NCBI GenBank assembly: GCA_964410665.1
Contig: CAYPIE010000033.1
Location: forward strand, 1 to 57,992
Source of the DNA: CAYPIE01 sp964410665
GTDB lineage: Bacteria; Planctomycetota; Planctomycetia; Gemmatales; Gemmataceae
DNA: 57,992 nt
Reading direction: 5' to 3'
Under the pieces are notes generated by a model. That model was not told the DNA's origin. It worked only from the letters and a program-made list of their open reading frames with translations, and did no database searches. Below, piece after piece: positions 1 through 8,900 of the stretch. Positions within the stretch are counted from its first letter, which is position 1, and the number at the start of each line of letters is the position of its first letter. The position numbers were made by a program, and so were the translations under genes.

Positions 1-70
1 GCCAGAGCAGAGACTGTGCACTGCGCAGGAACGTAAGTTCCGGAGCTCTGCTTCTGCCTCTTCAGGCGAG

Positions 71-90
71 CCCCGGACGTCAGTCCGGGG
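71..90. terminator. GC-rich hairpin
   Basis: A perfect 8-bp inverted repeat CCCCGGAC/GTCCGGGG surrounds a 4-base GTCA loop. There is no T-run, so it may be a REP-like palindrome rather than a classical terminator. The nearest gene end is over 500 bp away. Confidence 0.35.
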
Positions 91-93
91 GTT

Positions 94-177
94 CCCCGCA
101 CCGCAATCGCCTCTGCCTCTTTCCCCGCACCGCAATCGCCTCTGCCTCTTCCGCACCGCAACCGCCTCGGCCACTTC
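94..177. repeat. Tandem repeat, about 29 bp, three copies
   Basis: The unit begins CCCCGCACCGCAATCGCC and continues TCTGCCTCTT. Copies start at 94 and 123; a third, shorter and diverged copy starts at about 151. There are no spacers, so this is a simple tandem repeat and not a CRISPR array. Confidence 0.7.
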
Positions 178-290
178 GGCAACCGCTTGGCTTCCCATAA
201 GCGATGATCTTCATTCACGCATTCATGTCCTTTGCCAGAAGCAGTCTGGAGAGAGTCTGGTAAAAACATTCGGCGATTCCGCTCAACTGT

Positions 291-310
291 CCGCATATAT
301 AGTATATAGG
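291..310. promoter_or_regulatory. TATATA element shared with 18278-18297
   Basis: On the plus strand this reads CCGCATATATAGTATATAGG. The minus strand at 18297-18278 reads CCGCTATATATACATATAGT, the same layout. In both places an array of GGGACA(T/G)TTCC units follows 60-80 bp downstream on the same strand. The function is unknown; it could be a promoter, a protein-binding site or the end of a small repeat family. Confidence 0.4.
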
Positions 311-370
311 GATCTTCTCGGCGGAACGCGATGTGAGAGTGGCTCGAAAGGTTGTCTGTTCGTCCTGGCA

Positions 371-401
371 TTTTCCGGGACATTTCCAGGACATTTCCGG
401 G
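371..401 (+). repeat. Short array of GGGACATTTCC units
   Basis: Two adjacent 11-bp units, GGGACATTTCC (377-387) and AGGACATTTCC (388-398), are flanked by partial copies (TTTTCC before, GGG after). The 11-bp period is close to one helical turn. A related four-unit array lies on the minus strand at 18197-18153. Confidence 0.5.
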
Positions 402-612
402 CCTTTCGGGGGGGATTTGGTCTCCCAGGCGAGTCTCAACGAGCATCCTGAGGAGCGCAGGACCACGAAGCCTGGAGTGTTGCAGCCATTTGTGATTCGC
501 AGCAAATCGCTACCTGTAGACCACTTACGTCAAGCAGATTGCTCCTGAAGGAGGCCTCGGAGATCCGCTTTAGATTTCTGGCTGAACGGAAATGCTTGTC
601 TTGCCGCAAATG

Positions 613-1395
613 TTATCGATTTTCTGTCTGCAGGGTGACTTCGGCGTCCTCAAGGGAGGTGTTGGTTGCAGGCTGCCAGGAGGCCTCCGCCTGGCGGATC
701 CAGGTCGCCATGGTGCCGACGACAAAGCGGCGAGTTCCGGCCATGACATGGAAGCCATACCAGCCACGCCGCCAGATTTGCCCGGGATGCCAGCGTAGTT
801 GTTCCAGTGGCGGATGCACGGGCTCTGTTGAAGACAAGGGCGTACCCCGGCGAAAGCCGAGCATGCCGGCGGCGGGAGAAAAGCGTCGATCCATGGTACC
901 GAGCACCGTGGTACCAAACCCGAGGAAGAAGGCATCCACCAGACTACTAATTGCCAGGATGCCTGCAGTGGTTTTCCGGAGGGCGGGCTGCAGTTCATAG
1001 ATCGGGGACAGGCCGGGGTGGGCCAGAATGGCGCTGGTCACTTTTTCCTGCTCGCTGAGGCGTTCGAGGGCGTAAACGACGATGGCAGCCCCACCCGAGT
1101 GGGCGATGAAGTGGACCGGGCGCTGCGGATAATCCCGGCGATACTGGCGAATCCGCTCGACCAGTCGGTCCGCCTGGTGTCGCTGATGTCGAGAATTCCA
1201 CAGGTCGAAAAACAGCGGAGCAAAGCCAAGGCCCTTGCTCCAGCGAAATTCCTCGAGTGCATGCTCAAGACCTGCCGCGCGTAAACCACGGGCGAACATG
1301 CCAGCGAGTAAGCGAACGCCGTTGATGCCATCGAGGAGAAAGATTTTGCCCACCGCCAGTCGAGCAGGGGTGGATTGCCACAGGTCATCGCTCAT
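613..1395 (-). CDS. Alpha/beta hydrolase-fold protein
   Basis: The 260-residue protein carries HFIAHSGGAAIVVYAL, a nucleophile-elbow variant (A-H-S-G-G in place of G-x-S-x-G) with Ser100 as the presumed nucleophile after a beta strand. The early segment IFLLDGINGV resembles the first strand of the fold. No signal peptide is seen, so it is probably cytoplasmic. Its ATG overlaps the stop codon of the upstream lipoprotein gene by 4 bp (ATGA), which argues for translational coupling. The substrate cannot be told from sequence; lipase, esterase or a non-catalytic fold relative are all possible, and the acid and base of the triad are not obvious. Confidence 0.75.
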   Translation of the reverse strand: MSDDLWQSTPARLAVGKIFLLDGINGVRLLAGMFARGLRAAGLEHALEEFRWSKGLGFAPLFFDLWNSRHQRHQADRLVERIRQYRRDYPQRPVHFIAHSGGAAIVVYALERLSEQEKVTSAILAHPGLSPIYELQPALRKTTAGILAISSLVDAFFLGFGTTVLGTMDRRFSPAAGMLGFRRGTPLSSTEPVHPPLEQLRWHPGQIWRRGWYGFHVMAGTRRFVVGTMATWIRQAEASWQPATNTSLEDAEVTLQTENR

Positions 1396-1742
1396 GGTTG
1401 TCGATCGGGTTGCACGAGCGTGTAGCCCTCTTGGGCATCCCCTTGCAGTTGCAAGCCGCTCTGGGCAGCTAGCCCCTCGAGAACGCCTTGCCAGCTGGAT
1501 TGCTGGAGTTCCAGCGACAGCTCACGCTGGCCATCGATGCCTTCGCCTAGGAACACGGGCACGCCGTAATCGTGGTGCAAGCGGTCGACGATCTCGGCCA
1601 GGGGGGTGTTTCGGGTTTCCAGCACACAAGTTCGCTCCTGGCCTCGGACCATCTCGCCCAGCGAAATGGACCGGTCCTTACAGCCCAGAACAGCGACCAG
1701 TAGGAGCAGACCGATTTGTCCGCCTCGTCGAAAATGTGCCAT
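1392..1742 (-). CDS. Small lipoprotein with secretin/TonB short N-terminal-like domain
   Basis: This is a 116-residue precursor. A basic N-terminus and hydrophobic stretch end in the lipobox VLGC (Cys21), so the mature protein is probably lipid-anchored. Residues about 40-110 (TPLAEIVDRL, VPVFLGEGIDG, LSLELQQSSW, VLEGLAAQSGLQLQ) follow the pattern of the STN domain found at the N-terminus of secretins and TonB receptors. Here the domain stands alone with no secretin or receptor attached. GAGGTGA about 10 bases upstream supports the start. It is the first gene of a two-gene operon with the hydrolase. Confidence 0.7.
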   Translation of the reverse strand: MAHFRRGGQIGLLLLVAVLGCKDRSISLGEMVRGQERTCVLETRNTPLAEIVDRLHHDYGVPVFLGEGIDGQRELSLELQQSSWQGVLEGLAAQSGLQLQGDAQEGYTLVQPDRQP

Positions 1743-2289
1743 CGTCTTGCTTCACCTCGTACTTTGGAGGGGAGAAGTTTGGTTTGGCAACCTCGGGCGA
1801 TTGCATTCGTTTTAACCAAGCTGCCGCCGGATGCAGTGCAGATTACCCGCAGGGAACAAGATCCATACCCTTGCGCGTCATTGGAGCCGAGTTCGGCCAC
1901 TGTTCCCTTTATGGTAGAGGTGCTCAAGCAACCTGAGCAGATCGGTACCTCAGAACATGCCGTAGCCGCCCTGCAGGCCACGCACGCTTGACTGCCCAAT
2001 GACACCTTACTCGATTTCGGAGTCTACGACATGAGCCTATACCCTTATCACGCAACCAAGGAAGTCCAACAGCGAGAAGGCCACCTTCTCGGATGAGCTG
2101 CCCGAGGTCGTGGGGGCCGATGCTGAAACGGTTTCATTCGGGCAGGATCTGGTTTTCCCGTTCAACCTCAGAAACCAGCTGCCAGGCGAGCCTAGCATAG
2201 CTAAAATGGGTTTAATGATAAAACTACCCGCCGGGACGCTGCTCGGTTGCCGTCCCTTGTTGCTCATCGCACCGCTTGCGAGGATCATC
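1743..2289. other. Intergenic region between divergent genes
   Basis: This 547-bp stretch separates the minus-strand lipoprotein gene from the plus-strand cytochrome gene and must hold both promoters. Several short ORFs cross it, but none has a ribosome site, recognisable domain or believable composition. No clear promoter or operator was identified. Confidence 0.5.
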
Positions 2290-4125
2290 ATGCCGTGTCG
2301 TGCGTGTCGCTGGCTGGGGATGCTACTGATCCCCCTAGCTACCCTGTTCTGTTGGTGGCAACTTCCCGGGGACCACCTAGCCTCCGCCTCCATCCATGCA
2401 GCAGAAGCCGTTCAGCGAGATCGATCCCCGGTCGATCTCGTGCTGACCGCCGATGAGCAATGGCTGTTTACCGCCAATCAGACTTCAGACACCGTGTCTA
2501 TGATTCAAGTCGCCAGCGGCAAGTTGGTTGCGGAAGTTCCGACTGGTCACCGTCCCTCGGCCCTGGTGCTGAGCCCTGACGAGCGTCTCCTGTTGGTCAC
2601 CGCCACCTACGCCGGCGACCTGCACATCTACGAACGACCCCCCCAAAACCTCCGCGAGGTCGGCAAGATCCACCTCGGCTTTGAGCCGCGCGGCGTTGCC
2701 GTCTCGCCAGATGGCAAGCGGGCATATGTGGCCCTGACGAGTGGTGATCAGATCGCTGTGGTCGACCTAGAGCAGCAACAGCTCGTATGCAAGATCCCGG
2801 TCGGCCGCTGGCCGCGCTACCTGGCACTGTCGCCCGATGGCAATCGATTGGCAGTCGGCGTCAATGGCAACGGTGGCGTGGCGGTGGTCGACACCAAAGC
2901 CGGCAAGCAGCTTTTCATCGAGGACTTCCTGGGGCTCAACCTCGGCCAGATGCAGGTGTCGAAGGATGGCCAGTATGTGTACGCACCTTGGATGATCTAT
3001 CGTCACAACCCAATCACGCCCCGGAACATTCGTCTGGGCTGGGTGTTGGCGAGCCGAATCGCTCGGGTCCGCCTGGACAAACAAGCTCGGCGAGAGGCCA
3101 TTGCCTTGGACCCCCAGGGCGAGGCCGTGAGTGACCCGCATGGCCTGGCCATTAGCCCCGATGAGCAATGGTTAGTTTGTGCCGCCTCGGGGACGCACGA
3201 ACTGCTGGTCTACAAGTTGCCGGGACTTCCGTTCAAAGATTATGGCGGACCAGGCGACCACATCGATGAAGATCTGCGTGTCGATCCCGAACGCTTCTAC
3301 CGCATCCCCCTCGGCGGCCGACCGATGTTCGTCCGCTTCAGCAAGGATGGGGACACGGTCTATGTGGCGAACTACCTTTCCAACACGGTTCAGCTGGTCA
3401 GCCTCAAGAGCCGTAAGGTCGTGCGGACCATCGAGCTGGGCGGCCGGCAAGAGCCGTCGTTAGCCCGACAGGGTGAGGCCATCTTCTACGATGGCCAGCG
3501 TTCGCTCGATCAGTGGTATTCTTGTCATAGTTGCCACTACGAAGGACACACCAATGCCATCAGTATGGACACCCGTAACGACGGCCGTTTCGGAAACTTC
3601 AAAGCGGTGTTGAGCCTGCGCAACCTCCGGGAGACCGGCCCGTGGACCTGGCACGGCTGGCAAGAAGATCTTGAGGCTGCCATGGACAAGTCGCTGACTG
3701 AGACCATGCTCGGCAAGCAACCCACCGATGCCGATGTTCAAGCGGTTCTGGCTTATTTGGACACTCTAGAGACACCCCCCAACCCCTATCGCCGAACGGA
3801 TGGGTCGTTGACGCCGGAGGCAGCTCGGGGCAAGGAAGTGTTCTTCAGTGCCAAGGCCGACTGTGCCCGTTGTCATAAGCCGCCAGAGTTTACCCGTGCC
3901 CAAACGTATGACGTCGGCACTGGGGAAGCCAATGACCGCTACCCACGTTACAACCCGCCCAGCCTCCAAGGCAGTTACGATCGGGTGCTGTATTTGCATG
4001 ACGGGCGGGCCAGGTCGTTGCGCGAGGTGTTGACCGGAGACCACGATCCAGACAAGGTCGTGGGTAAGGGCAAGCTCAGCGAACAAGAGCTCGAAGATCT
4101 GCTTGCCTATCTGCGTTCGCTGTAA
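2290..4125 (+). CDS. YVTN-type beta-propeller fused to dihaem cytochrome c
   Basis: The 611-residue protein is probably exported. The ATG at 2290 is preferred over the more upstream 2110 because it opens with a basic N-terminus and a hydrophobic core (LGMLLIPLATLFCWW) after an AGGA site. Residues about 45-390 contain repeated PDG/PDE blades (LSPDERLLLVTAT, VSPDGKRAYVALTSGDQIAVVDLEQQ, LSPDGNRLAVG, FSKDGDTVYVANYLSNTVQLV), typical of YVTN propellers. The C-terminal part has two haem c motifs, CHSCH (Cys412-His416) and CARCH (Cys525-His529), in a context like the cytochrome c peroxidase/MauG family. It may be a periplasmic redox enzyme or electron carrier; the partner is unknown. Confidence 0.85.
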   Translation: MPCRACRWLGMLLIPLATLFCWWQLPGDHLASASIHAAEAVQRDRSPVDLVLTADEQWLFTANQTSDTVSMIQVASGKLVAEVPTGHRPSALVLSPDERLLLVTATYAGDLHIYERPPQNLREVGKIHLGFEPRGVAVSPDGKRAYVALTSGDQIAVVDLEQQQLVCKIPVGRWPRYLALSPDGNRLAVGVNGNGGVAVVDTKAGKQLFIEDFLGLNLGQMQVSKDGQYVYAPWMIYRHNPITPRNIRLGWVLASRIARVRLDKQARREAIALDPQGEAVSDPHGLAISPDEQWLVCAASGTHELLVYKLPGLPFKDYGGPGDHIDEDLRVDPERFYRIPLGGRPMFVRFSKDGDTVYVANYLSNTVQLVSLKSRKVVRTIELGGRQEPSLARQGEAIFYDGQRSLDQWYSCHSCHYEGHTNAISMDTRNDGRFGNFKAVLSLRNLRETGPWTWHGWQEDLEAAMDKSLTETMLGKQPTDADVQAVLAYLDTLETPPNPYRRTDGSLTPEAARGKEVFFSAKADCARCHKPPEFTRAQTYDVGTGEANDRYPRYNPPSLQGSYDRVLYLHDGRARSLREVLTGDHDPDKVVGKGKLSEQELEDLLAYLRSL

Positions 4126-4137
4126 TGATGTGTAGAC

Positions 4138-4164
4138 GCACCCGGTCGACCAACGGCCGGGTGC
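4138..4164. terminator. Bidirectional hairpin between convergent genes
   Basis: A perfect 8-bp stem GCACCCGG/CCGGGTGC surrounds an 11-base loop. It starts 12 bp after the cytochrome gene stop and ends 8 bp before the end of the convergent DinB-like gene, so it can serve both. Confidence 0.6.
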
Positions 4165-4172
4165 CACAACAC

Positions 4173-4664
4173 TCAGATCGCGATGGGCTTGCCGAGCTTG
4201 CGTCGAACCACGGCATACTGACCGACATGCATGAGCATGTGCGTGCCGGCCAATACGAGCAGGCTGCCGAGGGTTGGTGCGAAAGAAGCGGTTGGGCCAG
4301 GGTTCGGCTTGACCAGGTCGGCATCGCTGATTTCGTTGAGGAGCTGGTTGAGCCGCTCTCGAACTCGATTTTGCAAGTCAATATATTCTGCTTTGGTGGC
4401 AAACCCCGTGGGCGGTTCCTGCGAGGCGGTCTCCTTGCCATGCTGTTCGGCAAAATCTGGCGGTAATTCCACCGCGGCTCCCGGCTTCAGAGCCTCGAGC
4501 ATGCTGTTTTCCGACTGGATGAGATGGCCAAGCTGCCAAGCAATGTGATTGGCACCGGGCACGGGTCGGATCAACAGCTCTTCATCATTCAAGTCGGCAA
4601 GATAAGCCGACTGGACCATCATACTGGTGTCTAGCGTGGCACGAATAGCATCCTTTGTGTGCAT
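4173..4664 (-). CDS. DinB-family protein
   Basis: The start at MHTKDAIRATLDTS (4664) gives 163 residues; the longer frame adds a poor leader. The pattern fits the DinB/YfiT four-helix bundle with a three-histidine metal site: GANHIAWQLGHLIQSEN (His40, His47) and GTHMLMHVGQY (His142, His146) near the C-terminus. Members are metal-binding thiol-transferase-like or uncharacterised proteins and are not the DNA polymerase of the same old gene name. It is cytoplasmic and stands alone on the minus strand, convergent with the cytochrome gene. The substrate is unknown. Confidence 0.85.
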   Translation of the reverse strand: MHTKDAIRATLDTSMMVQSAYLADLNDEELLIRPVPGANHIAWQLGHLIQSENSMLEALKPGAAVELPPDFAEQHGKETASQEPPTGFATKAEYIDLQNRVRERLNQLLNEISDADLVKPNPGPTASFAPTLGSLLVLAGTHMLMHVGQYAVVRRKLGKPIAI

Positions 4665-5043
4665 AGCAGCTCCAACCAAGAAGTCCTGAAAACAAATTCC
4701 AACGAATTGTGTGAGCAGAGGATAGGTCACCAGGGAGTATCATAGGACCTTGGGCCAAGCTCTGAACAGTCCGACTCCGCGGGTCCTGCCATGCGAACCG
4801 CCCCGAGACATCCGGCCGCTACCGCTTTGGTGTTCCGGCCATCCGTTGAAACCGAACTGCTTTGCGTAATGGGATCAAAAACCCCTAGTTTTTCCGAATT
4901 GCCCGAAGCGATTTTCTTCGCACTGCTCGAATCAGGCGCATAGTAGAGGCACACACCAATTCTGTGTCGGGCATCGGCAAACGTTGATCAAGGACCAAGC
5001 GCCGAGGCCTCGCGAGATTGCAACGGTTCTGAGGAGGCATCCC
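4665..5043. other. Divergent promoter region
   Basis: The 379 bp lie between the DinB-like gene (minus) and the YTV protein gene (plus). The stretch around 4875-4910 is A/T-rich relative to its surroundings and may hold promoter elements. No gene or clear operator was recognised. Confidence 0.4.
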
Positions 5044-5895
5044 ATGCGTCAGATGTTCGTAGCTTGTAGCCTGGCAGTAGTGCTCGCCCCATGCTTGAAG
5101 GCCGGCCACCATGCCGCTCCCGGCGGGGCTCCCCACGCGCTGATCGGCTCGGGCTGTGTCACCACCTGCAAGATCCAAACGATCGAATATGTTCAGGTAC
5201 CCGTTCAAGTCGAACGCGTCACCTATAAGCAGGTGTGTCAACAAGTCCCTTACACGGCCTATCGCTGTGAAACGTATACCGAGCCCTGTACCAAAACCAT
5301 CACGGTCAACCGCATGGTCCCCGAGTGTGTCATGGAACCTCGGACCCGTTGCATCAAGGTCCCGGTCATGACGACCAAGATCGAATACAAGCGGGTCAAG
5401 AAGAAGGTGTCCTACGTCGACTACCGGACCAAGACCGTCAAGCGCAAATACTGTGTGACCGAGTGCGTCGAGAAGAAGCCCGGTCTGTTCGCCCGGCTGT
5501 GCGGCAACACTCCTTGCTGTCCGGAATACGAGCTCAAGACTCGGACCAAGACCTGCCGCGAAAAGGTCTGTGAACCGGTCTGCAAGACCAAGACGGTCCG
5601 TGAGTGCGTGCCGGTGTGCAAGAAGGTTTGCACCTACAAAACCAAGACCGTTACCGACATGGTTCCGGTCACCCGCATGAAGTGCGTGCCGCAGACCAAG
5701 ACGATCACTACCACGGTGTGCAAAACCCGGAAGGTTCCTTACACGGCCTACCGCACCGTGACCAAGTGTGTCCCGGTCAAACAGTGCGTTACCGTGATGA
5801 AGTGTGTTCCCAAGTGTGTCACCAAGGAAGTGCCGGTGTGCAACCCCTGCCTGCCGGCCTGCTGTAATCCCTGTGCGATGGCTTGCTGCCACTGA
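5044..5895 (+). CDS. Cysteine-rich YTV-type cell-wall protein
   Basis: The 283-residue protein begins at 5044, after a strong GAGGAGG site, with a signal peptide (MRQMFVACSLAVVLAPCLKA). The rest is an almost continuous series of short strand-like repeats rich in Cys, Lys, Thr and Val: YTAYRCETYTE, KTVTDMVPVTRMKCVP, KTRKVPYTAYRTVTKCVPVKQC. This is the YTV repeat architecture described for cysteine-rich cell-wall proteins of Rhodopirellula. It probably forms disulphide-linked surface material. The C-terminus is especially Cys-rich (CNPCLPACCNPCAMACCH). It stands alone and ends at a strong hairpin shared with the convergent giant gene. Confidence 0.9.
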   Translation: MRQMFVACSLAVVLAPCLKAGHHAAPGGAPHALIGSGCVTTCKIQTIEYVQVPVQVERVTYKQVCQQVPYTAYRCETYTEPCTKTITVNRMVPECVMEPRTRCIKVPVMTTKIEYKRVKKKVSYVDYRTKTVKRKYCVTECVEKKPGLFARLCGNTPCCPEYELKTRTKTCREKVCEPVCKTKTVRECVPVCKKVCTYKTKTVTDMVPVTRMKCVPQTKTITTTVCKTRKVPYTAYRTVTKCVPVKQCVTVMKCVPKCVTKEVPVCNPCLPACCNPCAMACCH

Positions 5896-5904
5896 TGCTG
5901 TCCG

Positions 5905-5949
5905 TGCCACCCGTCCTTCTCAAAAGAATCTCTGAGGGGTCGGGTGGCA
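5905..5949. terminator. Bidirectional hairpin between convergent genes
   Basis: The outer stem TGCCACCCG/CGGGTGGCA is a perfect 9 bp, with CTCA/TGAG able to extend pairing in the loop. It lies in the 69-bp gap between the YTV gene and the convergent 1480-residue surface protein gene. Confidence 0.65.
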
Positions 5950-5964
5950 GTGTCTCTCACTTGC

Positions 5965-8900
5965 TTACACCTTCATCTCCAGACACCTTACGTCAAGCTC
6001 ATCCGGGATAGCTTCAAGATTTGTATCAATCTTCGAAGTGTCTTGTTGCCAGAAGAAGATGCTAGTTGGCTTCTGCACACGCAGTGGGATCGAGGCTTCG
6101 AATTCTTCGGCTTGTTCTCGTTCCGGTTCGACGATCGAGTGCATCTCTTGCCGCTTCGGTTCTTGAAGGGGGATCCACACCCAGCCCAACTGAGGCTGGG
6201 GGCGGGTATACGCTTCAGGTGGTTGCGGAACGATAACCCGAATAAGCCCATCGATGGGGTCATCACTGGCGTTTGTCGGTGCTGGGAGCAGGATCAATCC
6301 TTCCCCACGATGAAAGAGTCCTGTCGTGATCCCTTCATGGACAGCCATGAGATTCAAAGCAAGGCGATCCGCGGCCGCAGCTGGGGCAACCGCAAGGGTG
6401 AATCGTAATAAATCGGTCATAAATCCGAAGGGAAGGCTCACCGCTTCCAACGAGACAAAGCTCAAAACGATCTGGCCTGGAACTTCAGCATGCACCAAGG
6501 TACGAAAGCCGACTTGGTGCAAAAACGCATCGATCTCAACCGACGCCAGAGTGAACACCTGTGGATCGTACGTCAACACCACCGTTCCGGCATCAAACGC
6601 AGCTCCACTCGGCTCGGTAATCTCAAGCTGCAGCGGTACTACGACTGATGTACCGGGGAAGACTGTGATGTCACGGGGCAAAGAGAGTTTCGGATCGGGT
6701 CCTTCGGGGGTTGGCAACTCGGTCAACCCCGGCAAAGCAGGAATGGAGCTGACCGGGCTCCCTGCCGACGCCGCCAGCTGCAAGGACACATCGCTGACGG
6801 TGACACTGCCGCTGTCATCAATGTCTGCCAAGAGCAAGGGATCGGCGAGCTGATAGCTAAGGAATCCGGCAGTCTGCCCCGCAGCCAGTTGGAGTGTCTC
6901 GACCACATCACTCACCGTGAGTAAACCATCCCCGGTGGTATCGCCGAAGTATGCAGTGACATGGACGGAGGCATCAACCTGGACTGGGATCGCTCCGTCA
7001 TTGACTACCACCTCGCTGAGGATAAGGACTTGCTTGCTCGGATATGGGGCGGTATCGGGGACCGTGGCTCGGAAATAAACCAGATTGATCTCCCCTGTCG
7101 GGAGAGGTGATGGTGCCGAAAAGGTAAGTTCGGCGATCCCGGAGGACGTTACTCGGAGCTCGGCACTCGAACCGCCAGGGACACCCTCACCAAGCTCGAT
7201 CCCATCGATAGAGAGCCGATCAGGGTCGAAACTCAGAGTGAGCTGGACGTGGGTAATCCCACTGCCATCACTTAGCTGGATGGGTAACCCCGTTTCCGTC
7301 GCCGGAACCTGGACTGTTTGCCCAGCGCCACGGGCAAAGTCAGGCAGCCCGACGACCACCGTTCCTGGTGCCACCGGTTGGACGGTAAACATCGTGGTAA
7401 AGTCCCCCCCGGCGATACCATCCTGGTCCCCGTCCAGCAGCATTCCAGCCTGATCCTGGAAGGCATTCGCCGCGGAACGGAGCGTTAGGGCGTATGCTCC
7501 TTCGGGAAGCAGGCCCCCGGTTTGCACCAAGGTCAACTGTGTTTCACTCGCATCGATCACCAACGTCCCAGCCACCCCAACATCATCTGCGGTTCCCAAT
7601 TGGCCATCCGGACCGCTTCCCACCAAGGAGAGATCGGGCGGTCCAAGGGCAGCAACGGCGTCCACCAGGTTGAGTTGGCTGGCATCGACTGGTCGATTCA
7701 AAGTCACCTGCACACCACTCGGCTTAGGCGAGATCCCCACAACCTGGAAGCTAGGTGATTCGGTGACCAGGTCGAGCTGATAATCGCCGAGGAAGCCAAA
7801 CTCCCCACTACCCCCGACAGTAGGATCATAGGTCAGGTTGGGAAAAGCCGATACTCCCACGTAGTAGATGCCCGTTTCCGGGAGAGTGAAGGTGAGTCGA
7901 GAAAAGTTGTCCTGACCTCCCTCATCATCCCTCGCGAGCTCCGTGCCCGAGGCATCAAACAAGCGAAGGATGGTATCTGCAGGAGCGCCTCCCTCGACCG
8001 CAGAGGTCTCCGCAGTAACGATGGCCCCGGCAAGTGCCGTAAGCTGGACGATATCCACGTCAAAGTCAAAAAAGGGCCCGTTGCCCACTACCTCCCGGAC
8101 AGTGTACGTTCCCCCGGCCATGCCGATGCCGGTATCTTTACTGGTCATCAGGGTATCGCCAAGATCAGGGATATCCCGAAGCAAGATCTGGAGGCCGTAA
8201 TCGCCAACCCCTCCGGGAAAACCACTCCCGGCCACTACTGGGTCGTAAATATCGTTGCCAAATCCGGAAACGCCCAAGTAGTAGGTCCCAGAACGATCGA
8301 AGGTGTAGACAATGCGGGAGAAGAAATTGCCATTGTTGGTATCGATATCGTCACTAAACGCCAGCTCCTCGCCGTTCGCGTCGAACAGACGGAGCACAGT
8401 GTCCGCTCCCACCCCATCTTGGGGCAAGAATGTTTCCACACTCAAGGTCGCCCCTAACGGCCCCTCCAGGCGATAAAGATCGACATCTCGATCGGCAAAT
8501 GGTCCATTACCAAGTGCCTCACGTGGGCGGATAAAGCTCCCCTCGGCGAAACGAATGGCCGTATCCAAACTGGTATCAAGACTGTCGCCAACATCCAGAC
8601 GGAGCGGGTTGACAGTCACTTCCAGACGATAGTCTCCGATCGCTCCACTGACCCCACTCTCCTCAAGAGTGGGGTTATAGCCGGCATTCGGAGATCCCGA
8701 TACCCCCAGATAATACGTACCTGTGTCCGGCAAGGTAGCAGTGATCGCAGCATAGGCATCACTCCCTCCGTTGTCATCAAAGACCAGCTCGGATCCGGTC
8801 GCATCGAAGAGCCGGAGAATGGTATCCACCGGTTCGCCGCTGATCGGCAAGAGAGTCTCTGCTAGCAGAACTGCCTCAGCCTCGGCTGCGAACTGATATA

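Larger units (their letters stand above)
1..612. other. Intergenic region with repeats, no convincing gene
   Basis: No ORF here looks coding. The stretch holds a GC-rich hairpin (71-90), three imperfect copies of a 29-bp unit (94-177), an AT-rich TATATA element (291-310) and a short array of 11-bp units (371-401). The last two also occur together in the intergenic region at 17791-18400. The downstream hydrolase gene on the minus strand ends at 613, so this stretch lies beyond its 3' end. Confidence 0.6.

Noticed and set aside
94..177. Possible CRISPR array
   Set aside because: The 29-bp units are directly adjacent without spacers, and no cas gene is in the window.
4885..5910. 341-codon minus-strand ORF over the YTV gene
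   Set aside because: It is antisense to a clear exported Cys-rich protein with a good ribosome site, and its His/Gly/Asp-rich composition is what codon bias on the other strand produces.
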